Below are positions 37,803 through 46,379 of a stretch of DNA of 64,000 nt, one piece after another. Origin of the DNA: Actinotalea subterranea (lineage in GTDB: Bacteria; Actinomycetota; Actinomycetes; Actinomycetales; Cellulomonadaceae); contig NZ_VTTP01000003.1 in the NCBI RefSeq assembly GCF_008364845.1, forward strand, positions 62,001-126,000, in the 5' to 3' direction. Both the position numbers and the translations under genes were made by a program. Under the pieces are notes generated by a model. It searched no databases. It worked only from the letters and a program-made list of their open reading frames with translations, and had not been told where the DNA came from. Every line of letters starts with the position of its first letter. The stretch's first letter is position 1.

Positions 37803-38789
37803 TCAGTGGCCGGTGCCCTCACGCAGCGTCTCGACCCAAGCCCGCGCCGCGTGGAAGTCGGCGTCGAACGTGCCCGGCCTGACCTCGCCCTGCGGCGCGT
37901 CGACGCGCGGGTAGGAGCCGAGGAACCGGACGTGCGGGCACACCCGGTGCAGGCCCATGAGCGCCTCCGCCATCCGCTCGTCCTCGACGTGCCCCTCCGC
38001 GTCCATCGAGAACGAGTAGCGGCCCAAGGAGTCCCCGATGGGGCGCGACTCGATGCGCGACAGGTTCACGCCGCGCGCCGAGAACTGCTCGAGCATCTCG
38101 AGCAGGGCGCCCGCCTGGTTGCTCGGCAGGTGCACCACGAGCGTCGTCTTGTCCGCGCCGGTGCGCGCCGGGACGGCACCCGGCCGCCCGACGAGGACGA
38201 ACCGGGTGACCGCGCTCTCGTTGTCCGCGACGTGCTCGGCGAGCGCCTCGAGCCCGTAGTGCTCGAGGGCCGGCGGCGGCACGAGGGCCGCCTCGAACCC
38301 CAGGTTCTCGGCGGAGCCGGCGAGGAGGGCGGCGGGCGCGGTGTTCGACGTCGCCGGGACGTGGACCACGCCCGGCAGGTTCCCCGCGAGCCAGCGCCGG
38401 CACTGCGCCCAGGCGTGCGGGTGCGCCGAGATCCGCCGGATGTCCTCGATGCGCGTGCCCGGGCGTGCCGCGAGCACGAACCCGACGCGCACGAGCATCT
38501 CCCGGAGCAGGACGAGCGGGGTCCCGACGGCGAGCGTGTCGAGCACCGCCGTGACGCCGCCCTCGACCGAGTTCTCGATCGCGACGACGGCGAAGTCCGC
38601 GTCGCCCGTGCGGACGGCCTCGATGGCCGAGACGACGTCCGTCTGCGGCAGGTACGTGGCGTCCTCGGGGGCGACGACCTGACGCAGCGCGGCCTCGGTG
38701 AACGTCCCGGCGGGGCCCAGGTACGCGTACCGGTCGCCCGCTCGTGGCGTGCCCGCCGCACCGTCCGTGGGAACGACGTCGGCCGTCAT
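37803..38789 (-). CDS. pheA: Prephenate dehydratase
   Basis: A 328-residue protein from ATG 38789 with GAGAGGAG upstream. The dehydratase domain begins RYAYLGPAGTFTEAAL and contains IENSVEGGV, a conserved substrate-site motif. An ACT domain at about 205-290 (TLVVHLPSNQAGALLEMLEQF; NLSRIESRPIGDSLGRYSF) gives phenylalanine feedback. It converts prephenate to phenylpyruvate. The single-function form without chorismate mutase is usual in actinobacteria. Confidence 0.96.
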   Translation of the reverse strand: MTADVVPTDGAAGTPRAGDRYAYLGPAGTFTEAALRQVVAPEDATYLPQTDVVSAIEAVRTGDADFAVVAIENSVEGGVTAVLDTLAVGTPLVLLREMLVRVGFVLAARPGTRIEDIRRISAHPHAWAQCRRWLAGNLPGVVHVPATSNTAPAALLAGSAENLGFEAALVPPPALEHYGLEALAEHVADNESAVTRFVLVGRPGAVPARTGADKTTLVVHLPSNQAGALLEMLEQFSARGVNLSRIESRPIGDSLGRYSFSMDAEGHVEDERMAEALMGLHRVCPHVRFLGSYPRVDAPQGEVRPGTFDADFHAARAWVETLREGTGH

Positions 38790-38889
38790 GTGCGCTCCTC
38801 TCAGGCGGGAGGTGCAGGTCCTGTGGGGATCGCACGGGCCCGCCGCTCGCTCGCCGCCGCCCGAGCGTAGTGCGCCCTAGGCTGGTCGC

Positions 38890-41370
38890 GTGCCCCGATC
38901 CCGCCGTACCGCGCCCCTGCGCACCCTGGTGACGGCGCTCGGCATCGGCGCCCTGCTCGCGGCCTCGGCGACGGCGGCAGGTGCCGGCGCAGGCACGGTC
39001 GGGGGCGCGGGGCAGGCGTCCGTGCCCGCGGCCGACGCGTCAGCGACCGACCCCGCCGTCGTGCTCATCGGCGTGACCGGGCTGCGGTGGGACGACGTGC
39101 ACACGTTGTCGACGCCCGCCCTGTGGGACGTGTCCCGCCGCGCGTCCATCGGGACCGTCGCCGCGCGCAGCATCCGCTCCTCGGCGTGCCCCGCCGACGG
39201 GTGGCTCGCGCTGTCCGCCGGGGCTCGGGCTGGCGACCTGCCGGGAGCCGCCTACGGAGAGTGCCGCACCCTGACCAACCCCACGGAGGACGGCCGGGTG
39301 CGCGGGTGGGCCGACTTCGTCCAGTCCGCCGAGGAGGAGAGCTACGACCCGGTGCTGGGCCTGCTCGGCTCGACCCTCACCGACGCGGGGGTCGCCGCGA
39401 CGGCGATCGGCCCGGGCGCCGCCATCGCGCTCGCCGGGCCCGACGGGGTGCTGACGGTCCCCTACGAGGCCCGCTCCGTCGAGCCGTCAGGGGTGCGCCG
39501 CTCCGTCGAGCAGGCCCTCGAGACGTCCGACCTCGTCGTCGTCGACGCGGGCTCGGTGCGGGACACCGGGCGCGCGACCGTGGGGCGTGCCGACCCCACG
39601 GAACCCGTCCCGACCCCGGACGGCACACCCGGGACGGGCGAGGCGCCCGCGCAGCCGGAGCCGGCACCGACCGGTGAGGAGCCCGCCGGCCCCGAGGTCA
39701 TCATGGAGCCGACCCGGACCGAGCAGGTCAAGCCCCTCGACGCGCGGATCGGCGCCGTCCTCGAGGCGGTCGAGGACAGCGACCGCGAGGTCACGGTCCT
39801 GCTCGTCTCGCTCGCGGACTCGGGGACGCGCGCACGCATGCAGCTCGCGGCGGCGCTCGGCCCCGTGCCCGGCGGCGACGAGGCCTACGGCGCGACGCTC
39901 CTGGGTTCCCGCTCGACCCGCCAGCCCGGCATGCTCCAGGCCACCGACGTCACGCCCACGGTGCTCGCCGCGCTCGGCCTCACCGACCAGGCGCCCGCGG
40001 GCGCGCTCGTCGGCGCACCCGTGACACCCGTCGGCGGCGCGAGCGACGCCAACGCGCGCCTGACGGCCGTGCTCGACATCGACCAGCACTCGGCCGCGGT
40101 CCGGCCCATCACGCCGACGTTCTACACGCTGCTCATCTCGATCAACCTCGTGCTGTACCTCCTGGTCAGCCTGGGGCTCAACGGCCGGTTCCTCACCGCC
40201 GTCGGGCGCCTCGCGGGACGGTGGACGCCCGGGCGCCTCGGGCGGTGGGCCAGCACGCTCACCAACCACCCGACCGCCGCGCTGCGCACCCTGCGGGCGG
40301 CGGGCGTCGTCGTCGGATCGCTGCCCGTCGCGAGCGTCCTCGCGAACCTCGCGCCCTGGTGGCGCGCCCCCTCACCGGGCTGGGCGATCACCGGGCTGAT
40401 CGCCGGCTGGATCGCCGTGATCTCGACGCTCGCGCTCGCCCCGCGGTGGCGCCACCCGCTCCTCGCCCCCATGGCTGTCGTGGCCGGAGCGACGGCCCTC
40501 GTCATCGCGGTCGACGTCGCCACCGGTGCGACGCTCCAGATCTCCGCGCCGATGGGCGTCCAGCCGGTCGTCGCCGGCCGGTTCTACGGGTTCAACAACA
40601 CGGCGTTCTCGCTCTTCGCCGCCGCGACCCTCATGACGGCGGTCGCCGTCGCGGACCCCCTCGTGCGTGCCGGACGCCGTCGGCTCGCTGCGGGTCTCGT
40701 CGCCCTCATCGGTGTCGTCGCGACGGTGCTCGACGGCATGCCCGGGCTCGGCAGCGACTTCGGTGGGCCGCCCGCGCTCGTCCCGGGCTTCGCGGTGCTC
40801 GCGCTCCTCGCCGCCGGGATCCGCCTCTCCTGGGTGCGCCTCGTGGGCGTGCTCGGCGCCGGCGGCCTCGTGGTGACCGGGTTCGCCGTGCTCGACTGGC
40901 TGCGGCCGGCCGAGGACCGCACGCACCTCGGCCGCTTCGTCGACACGGTGCTCGACGGGGGCCTGGGTGCCGTCGTCGGCCGCAAGCTCGCGCAGAACCT
41001 CGCGAACCTCGGCGGGACGTGGCTGACCCTGCTCGCCCTCGCGGGCATCGCCCTGGTCGCGCTCGTCCTCGCGCGACCCTTGCGCTGGGCGGCGACCGCG
41101 TCCGACGGCGGGGCCTTCGCGTGGCTGTCCTCAGGTGCACCCCTGACGAGCCTCGGCTCGGAGGCACCCATGCTGCGGCCCGGCATCGTGGCGCTCTCGG
41201 TGACGCTGGGCATCGGCTTCGCGGTCAACGACTCCGGGATCGTCATCCCCGCGCTCGGCATCTCGCTCGCCGTGCCGCTGCTCGTCACCGTGTGCGCGGC
41301 ATGGCTGCTGCGGCTGCGCGAGACGCTCCAGCCGGACGGTGCCACGGACGCCCGGGCGTCGCGGGCCTGA
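38890..41370 (+). CDS. Large membrane protein with alkaline-phosphatase-like ectodomain
   Basis: An 826-residue protein from GTG 38890. A signal-like helix is followed by a Pro-rich extracytoplasmic half of about 380 residues that resembles the alkaline phosphatase-like fold (DPAVVLIGVTGLRWDDV; TDVTPTVLAALGL), but I cannot confirm its metal ligands. About ten membrane helices fill 410-810 (for example FYTLLISINLVLYLLVSLGL), and FYGFNNTAFSLF is a motif seen in this actinobacterial group. No function is established. It may process an envelope polymer. Confidence 0.78.
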   Translation: MPRSRRTAPLRTLVTALGIGALLAASATAAGAGAGTVGGAGQASVPAADASATDPAVVLIGVTGLRWDDVHTLSTPALWDVSRRASIGTVAARSIRSSACPADGWLALSAGARAGDLPGAAYGECRTLTNPTEDGRVRGWADFVQSAEEESYDPVLGLLGSTLTDAGVAATAIGPGAAIALAGPDGVLTVPYEARSVEPSGVRRSVEQALETSDLVVVDAGSVRDTGRATVGRADPTEPVPTPDGTPGTGEAPAQPEPAPTGEEPAGPEVIMEPTRTEQVKPLDARIGAVLEAVEDSDREVTVLLVSLADSGTRARMQLAAALGPVPGGDEAYGATLLGSRSTRQPGMLQATDVTPTVLAALGLTDQAPAGALVGAPVTPVGGASDANARLTAVLDIDQHSAAVRPITPTFYTLLISINLVLYLLVSLGLNGRFLTAVGRLAGRWTPGRLGRWASTLTNHPTAALRTLRAAGVVVGSLPVASVLANLAPWWRAPSPGWAITGLIAGWIAVISTLALAPRWRHPLLAPMAVVAGATALVIAVDVATGATLQISAPMGVQPVVAGRFYGFNNTAFSLFAAATLMTAVAVADPLVRAGRRRLAAGLVALIGVVATVLDGMPGLGSDFGGPPALVPGFAVLALLAAGIRLSWVRLVGVLGAGGLVVTGFAVLDWLRPAEDRTHLGRFVDTVLDGGLGAVVGRKLAQNLANLGGTWLTLLALAGIALVALVLARPLRWAATASDGGAFAWLSSGAPLTSLGSEAPMLRPGIVALSVTLGIGFAVNDSGIVIPALGISLAVPLLVTVCAAWLLRLRETLQPDGATDARASRA

Positions 41371-41371
41371 G

Positions 41372-42616
41372 TCAGGGGGCGAGGTCAAGGATCGAGACCA
41401 CGTTCACCCCGTCGGGGCGGCGGTACGACGGGCCCGTGGCTGTGACCACGGCGAGGGCGACCGGCGGCGTCCTCATGGTCTTGGCGATCCGCAGCAGCGC
41501 GGCGGAGGCCATGTCCACGACCTCCGGCCGTGCAGAGAGCTTCACCTCGATGCCGAGCCACTGGTCGTCCCGGACCACTACCGCGTCGATCTCGGCGCCC
41601 GACCCGTCCTGATACGCGCGAACCGTGGCGCCCGCCGCCTGCGCATGGACCACGAGGTCGCGGAAGACCAGGCTCTCGAACTGCTGACCGAAGGCCTCCG
41701 GATCGGCGACCAGAGCCCGCGGCGTCGCCCCGAGCGCGGCGACCGCGAGAGACGGGTCGACCAGGTGCCGCTTCGGGGCCTTGCGGACCTGGGCGCTCGA
41801 GCGCAGGTGCTGTCCCCATGCGGGTTGCTCGACGGCGATCCACAGCCTGCACAGGGCGTCCAGGTACGACGCGAGCGTCCGCGGCGCGAGAGTCTCCCCA
41901 CGACCATTCACATCGGCCTGCAGGGTCTTGTCCGTCACGTACGTGCCGTTGCTGCACGCCAGGGCATAGATCAGCGCAGACACCTTGCGGGGATCGCGTC
42001 GGACCCCGTCCACCGTGACGATGTCCGCGCCGGCAATGGTCGCCAGGTAGTCGCGGTTCGCGTTGAGCGCGTCCCCCAGCTCACGGTTGAGGTTCCCGGG
42101 CCAGCCACCACGGCACAGAAGCTCGGCGATGTCCGAGATCCCGGCCTCGGACGCGGAGCTCGACGGCTGCTCGCCGTCGAGCAGGCCGGCGAGCGACACC
42201 GCACCGGTGCCGTGCCCAGCCTCGTGCAGTGTCATGGGCGACATCCGCACCCTGGCGACACGGCCTGCGCCGGTGTGGCGCGTGACGTCATCGGCAGGGG
42301 TCGCCGAGCCGGTGAGGATGAACTGGCCATCAGCCTGGCGCTCGTCGACCTGGTACCGGACCGCGTTCCACACGCCGGGGACGAGCTGCCACTCGTCGAT
42401 CAGGCGTGGCGTCGCTCCGTCGAGCAGGGTGTTCGGATCAGCCTCGCCGGCCGCACGGATCTGCGGCGAGGCGTCCAGGCGAACGATCGATCCGGCTTGC
42501 CGACGCGCGGTCGAGGTCTTGCCGCACGCCTTCGGCCCCTCGATGAGTACAGCGCCGGCGGAGCGGAGGCCGCGCGCGAGCTGGTCGTCGACGAGCCGCG
42601 GGCGGTAGTCAGCCAT
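41372..42616 (-). CDS. AAA ATPase with DUF4143 domain
   Basis: A 414-residue protein from ATG 42616. Walker A is EGPKACGKTSTA near 28 and Walker B LIDEWQLVPG. ILTGSATPAD is the sensor. The C-terminal DUF4143 region carries a PD-(D/E)xK-like pattern, GAEIDAVVVRDDQWLGIEVKLS, suggesting a nuclease fold. It stops one base from the end of the upstream convergent gene, and has an AT-rich promoter unlike its neighbours. The function of this widespread and horizontally mobile family is not known. Confidence 0.92.
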   Translation of the reverse strand: MADYRPRLVDDQLARGLRSAGAVLIEGPKACGKTSTARRQAGSIVRLDASPQIRAAGEADPNTLLDGATPRLIDEWQLVPGVWNAVRYQVDERQADGQFILTGSATPADDVTRHTGAGRVARVRMSPMTLHEAGHGTGAVSLAGLLDGEQPSSSASEAGISDIAELLCRGGWPGNLNRELGDALNANRDYLATIAGADIVTVDGVRRDPRKVSALIYALACSNGTYVTDKTLQADVNGRGETLAPRTLASYLDALCRLWIAVEQPAWGQHLRSSAQVRKAPKRHLVDPSLAVAALGATPRALVADPEAFGQQFESLVFRDLVVHAQAAGATVRAYQDGSGAEIDAVVVRDDQWLGIEVKLSARPEVVDMASAALLRIAKTMRTPPVALAVVTATGPSYRRPDGVNVVSILDLAP

Positions 42617-42656
42617 GACACTCCACTGCCGATGTTAGTTGCACTTGGGTGCCAAT

Positions 42657-42662
42657 AATATA
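42657..42662 (-). promoter_or_regulatory. Candidate -10 element of the DUF4143 ATPase
   Basis: TATATT on the minus strand lies in an AT-rich patch 41 bases upstream of the ATPase start and is the best -10 match in the area. No clear -35 hexamer stands 16-18 bases upstream. A short dyad, GCAC/GTGC at 42641-42652, lies just downstream of it. Confidence 0.45.
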
Positions 42663-42718
42663 CGCCATTGAGATGGCCTCCGGCCACAGGGTCGGGGTCA
42701 CCCGTCCGCACGCGCCGG

Positions 42719-43525
42719 TCAGCGGGTCGGCGTCGCCTTGCGACCGAGCCGGCCGCGGACACCGCGCGCGACACCACGGACCTTGCGCGCGTTGACCGCG
42801 AGGAGCACGTCGCGGTATTGCGCCGCCCGGTGCATCTGCCCGCGCAGGTCGGTGCCCGAGGCGCGGTGCCGCAGGTCGCACGGGACCTCGACGGGCACGA
42901 ACCCCTTGCTCACGAGGTCGATCGTCATGCCGGTCTCCACGCCCCAGCCGCGCGCGAGTGGCGTCGCCGCCTCGAACGCCTCACGCGTCAGGCACCGCAT
43001 GCCCGACAGCGGCTGCGTGGGCGTCCACCCGGTCAGCGACTGGATGGACCGCCGCGCGAGCCCGACGACGATGCCGCGCCCGCCCGCGCCCGGCTGCGGC
43101 GGCAGGAGCGCGATCGACAGGTCGGCCGAGCCCTCGAGGACGGGGGGCACGAGGGGTGCGGCGTTGACCGCGGACTCCGCGAGGTCGCCGTCGAGGAACA
43201 GCAGCAGGCGCGGGGGCCGGTCCTCGGTGTCGCGCATCGCGACGACGGCCGCGCCGGTCTCCATCGCGGCCGCCTTGCCGCGGTTGTGGGAGTGCCGCAC
43301 GACGACGGCGCCGGCCTCCCGGGCGACGTGCTGCGTCGCGTCCTCGCTCCCGTCGTCGACCACCAGGACGAGGTCGACGTGCGGGATCGCGCGGGCCGCG
43401 CGGACCGTCGCGGCGATGCGCCGGGACTCGTCCTTCGCGGGGATCACGACGGCGACGCGCTGCTTCGGCGCGGCACCGGGGCCCTTCGCATCGCCTGGGG
43501 TTCGACGTCCGCGAGTGGTGGCCAC
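42719..43525 (-). CDS. GT2 family glycosyltransferase
   Basis: A 268-residue GT-A protein from GTG 43525. It has VAVVIPAKDESRRIAATVRA, the nucleotide-sugar aspartates of LVVDDGSEDAT and LLFLDGDLAES, and no membrane helix. It resembles dolichyl-phosphate-type and glucosyl-3-phosphoglycerate synthase-like enzymes. A basic tail (RKVRGVARGVRGRLGRK) could hold it at the membrane. The acceptor is not known. It is monocistronic. Confidence 0.88.
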   Translation of the reverse strand: MATTRGRRTPGDAKGPGAAPKQRVAVVIPAKDESRRIAATVRAARAIPHVDLVLVVDDGSEDATQHVAREAGAVVVRHSHNRGKAAAMETGAAVVAMRDTEDRPPRLLLFLDGDLAESAVNAAPLVPPVLEGSADLSIALLPPQPGAGGRGIVVGLARRSIQSLTGWTPTQPLSGMRCLTREAFEAATPLARGWGVETGMTIDLVSKGFVPVEVPCDLRHRASGTDLRGQMHRAAQYRDVLLAVNARKVRGVARGVRGRLGRKATPTR

Positions 43526-43672
43526 GGGACCAGCCTAACGACGTTCGGGCGCCCTGCCACAGCCGGGCCAGGAGAAGGTCAAGGGCGGGTCATCCGCGGG
43601 GCGACGACGGGCCGCCCGGCCGCCACGGCCGGGACCTGTCCCGGCTCGCCGCCGGCGCCGGGTCGCCCGCGG

Positions 43673-44512
43673 TCAGCGCAGCGTGAGCTGCCGCGCGACG
43701 AGCCCGGCCCGCGCACGGCGCTCGTTCGCGTCGAGGGGCGTGTCCACCGCGAGCGCCGCCTCGAGCCGCTCCCCGAGCACCGCGACGGGCGCCTCGAGGG
43801 CGTCGGCCTCGGTCCCGGGTGCGAGGTCCCAGACGGGCACGAGGATCCCGCACGAGCGGAACGCGCCGATGAACTTGCCCAGGTCGCCCTGGTCGCCGAG
43901 GCCGGACTCGCGGCGGGCGTGGAGCCGCGCGAGGGCGTCGAGGAACTTCTGCTCGTCGTGCGGGACGGCCCAGCGCAGGTACTCGCGCTCGCCCATGCGG
44001 GCCCAGTACGCACCCTCGACGCCGGTGAGGCGGTGGGTGGGCACGATCGTCTCGTTCATGCGCTCGAGCGAGGCCTGGACGTCAGGCGTGAGGTCGACGC
44101 CGGCCGCGGTCCAGTAGTCGAAACCCTCGTGGACGGTCACCTCGAAGGGGACCGTGAGGTCGAGCACGTCCTGCAGGCGCGGGCCCGGCTCGGGCAGCGG
44201 CGCCGACGTGATGGGTGTGCCGGCGGGCAGCTCGAGCGCCTGGAGCAGGAGCGCCGCGAGGTCGCGCGACGCGTCCCCCGAGCCGGCGTGCTGCTGCAGG
44301 GCCAGGAAGATCGCGCCGTCGCCGCGGTGCAGGGCGGGCCACGCCATCGGCAGGACCGTCGTGACGACGACGTCGCGCGAGCCGTGCTCCGCGGTGGTGC
44401 GCGCGGTGGCGGTCGCCGCGGGGACGACCTCACGCATCGCGACCCAGTCGGGCTCGCCCGGGAGCCCCTCGAACGGACGCAGCACGAACTCGACAGACGG
44501 TCTCCTGGCCAT
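43673..44512 (-). CDS. DUF5926 family protein
   Basis: A 279-residue protein from ATG 44512. It opens [20 protein letters not shown], the hallmark start of this actinobacterial family, and continues [16 protein letters not shown]. It has no membrane helix, signal or recognised catalytic motif. It is conserved but has no known role. It is divergent from phosphoglucomutase. Confidence 0.87.
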   Translation of the reverse strand: MARRPSVEFVLRPFEGLPGEPDWVAMREVVPAATATARTTAEHGSRDVVVTTVLPMAWPALHRGDGAIFLALQQHAGSGDASRDLAALLLQALELPAGTPITSAPLPEPGPRLQDVLDLTVPFEVTVHEGFDYWTAAGVDLTPDVQASLERMNETIVPTHRLTGVEGAYWARMGEREYLRWAVPHDEQKFLDALARLHARRESGLGDQGDLGKFIGAFRSCGILVPVWDLAPGTEADALEAPVAVLGERLEAALAVDTPLDANERRARAGLVARQLTLR

Positions 44513-44585
44513 GGGCAGCGAGACTACCGGTACCCGCCGGGCGTCACCCGTGCGGCGGAGCACCACCTGGTGCGAGGATCGGCCC

Positions 44586-46289
44586 ATGCATGAGCGCGCC
44601 GGAACCCCCGCCCTGCCCGAGGACCTCATCGACGTGGACGCCGTGCTCGGCGCCTACTACGACATCACGCCCGACGTGAACGACCCGGCCCAGCAGGTCG
44701 TCTTCGGCACCTCAGGGCACCGCGGCTCGAGCCTCGACGGCGCGTTCAACGAGGCGCACATCATCGCGATCACGAGCGCGATCATCGAGTACCGGCGCGG
44801 CCAGGGCACCGACGGCCCGCTGTTCATCGGGCGTGACACGCACGCGCTGTCGAAGCCCGCGTGGCAGACCGCGCTCGAGGTGCTCGCCGCCGCCGGCGTC
44901 GAGGTCCACGTCGACGCCCGCAACGGCTACACGCCGACGCCCGCCGTGTCGCACGCGATCCTGCTGCACAACGGCGCGGGGACGGCCGAGGGGGTCCGGA
45001 CGGGCGGGTCGGGCACCAGCAGCTCGGGCCTCGCGGACGGCATCGTCGTGACCCCGTCGCACAACCCGCCGCGTGACGGGGGCTTCAAGTACAACCCCCC
45101 GCACGGCGGGCCCGCGGATTCGGAGGCGACCGGCTGGATCGCGCGTCGCGCCAACGACCTGCTGCGCAGCGGCCTTGCGGGCGTGCGCCGCGTGAACCTC
45201 GACCAGGCCCTGGCGGCGTCGACGACGCGCCGCCACGACTTCATGTCCGCGTACGTCGCGGACCTCCCGAACGTGCTCGACCTCGAGCTGGTCCGGGCCA
45301 GCGGCGTGCGCATCGGCGCCGACCCGCTGGGCGGCGCGTCCGTCGACTACTGGGGCGAGATCGCGGAGCGGCACGGCCTGGACCTGACGGTCGTGAACCC
45401 GCACGTCGACCCCCGCTGGGCGTTCATGACGCTCGACTGGGACGGCAAGATCCGCATGGACTGCTCGTCGCCGTCGGCCATGGCCTCCCTGGTGCGTGCG
45501 ATGTCGGTGCGCGACGCCGACGGCGGCACGCCGTTCGACATCGCGACGGGCAACGACGCCGACGCGGACCGGCACGGCATCGTCACGCCCGACGCCGGGC
45601 TGATGAACCCCAACCACTACCTCGCGGTCGCCATCAGCTACCTGTACGGCGGCGCCCGGCCGGGCTGGCCCCAGGATGCCGCGATCGGCAAGACGCTCGT
45701 GTCCTCCGCGCTCATCGACCGGGTCGCTGCGCGCCTCGACCGTCGTCTCCTCGAGGTCCCCGTGGGCTTCAAGTGGTTCGTCCCCGGCCTGCTCGACGGC
45801 TCGGTCGGTTTCGGCGGCGAGGAGTCCGCCGGCGCGTCCTTCCTGCGCCACGACGGCAGCGTCTGGACCACCGACAAGGACGGGATCCTCCTGGCGCTGC
45901 TCGGCGCCGAGATCACGGCCCGCACGGGGTCGTCCCCGTCCCAGCTGCACGCGCGGCTGGTCGAGCAGCACGGCGAGTCCTGGTACGCCCGCGTCGACGC
46001 CCCGGCGACCCGTGAGCAGAAGGCCGCGCTCGGCTCGCTGCGGCCCGAGCAGGTCACGGCCTTGACGCTCGCGGGCGAGGAGATCACGGCGCGCCTCGTG
46101 GAGGCGCCCGGGAACGGTGCGGCCATCGGCGGCCTCAAGGTCACGACGCCGCACGCCTGGTTCGCCGCGCGCCCGTCGGGCACCGAGGACGTCTACAAGG
46201 TCTACGCCGAGTCCTTCGTGTCCGCCGAGCACCTCACGCAGGTGCAGCAGGCCGCGCAGGAGCTCGTCACGCAGACGCTCGCCGGCTGA
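44586..46289 (+). CDS. pgm: Phosphoglucomutase, alpha-D-glucose specific
   Basis: A 567-residue protein from ATG 44586 with GAGGA upstream, slightly longer than the usual 546. The family start [13 protein letters not shown], the phosphoserine loop [21 protein letters not shown], the metal loop [12 protein letters not shown], the sugar loop [10 protein letters not shown] and the phosphate loop [14 protein letters not shown] are all intact. It interconverts glucose-1-phosphate and glucose-6-phosphate. About 25 residues with no obvious function in the range 125-140 ([19 protein letters not shown]) include a short low-complexity loop. Confidence 0.97.
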   Translation: MHERAGTPALPEDLIDVDAVLGAYYDITPDVNDPAQQVVFGTSGHRGSSLDGAFNEAHIIAITSAIIEYRRGQGTDGPLFIGRDTHALSKPAWQTALEVLAAAGVEVHVDARNGYTPTPAVSHAILLHNGAGTAEGVRTGGSGTSSSGLADGIVVTPSHNPPRDGGFKYNPPHGGPADSEATGWIARRANDLLRSGLAGVRRVNLDQALAASTTRRHDFMSAYVADLPNVLDLELVRASGVRIGADPLGGASVDYWGEIAERHGLDLTVVNPHVDPRWAFMTLDWDGKIRMDCSSPSAMASLVRAMSVRDADGGTPFDIATGNDADADRHGIVTPDAGLMNPNHYLAVAISYLYGGARPGWPQDAAIGKTLVSSALIDRVAARLDRRLLEVPVGFKWFVPGLLDGSVGFGGEESAGASFLRHDGSVWTTDKDGILLALLGAEITARTGSSPSQLHARLVEQHGESWYARVDAPATREQKAALGSLRPEQVTALTLAGEEITARLVEAPGNGAAIGGLKVTTPHAWFAARPSGTEDVYKVYAESFVSAEHLTQVQQAAQELVTQTLAG

Positions 46290-46379
46290 CGGCCTGACGG
46301 GCCGACGGGCTGCCGTCGCGCGCTCAGGCGAAGGTGACAGCCGTCGGGCACAGGGAGCGACGTCGGGCGCCGCGCGCGC

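Noticed and set aside
42609-42676. Small peptide MAYIIGTQVQLTSAVECHG overlapping the DUF4143 start
   Set aside because: Its start codon lies upstream of the best -10 box, so it may not be transcribed, and no ribosome site is visible. A leader-peptide role cannot be excluded but has no support.
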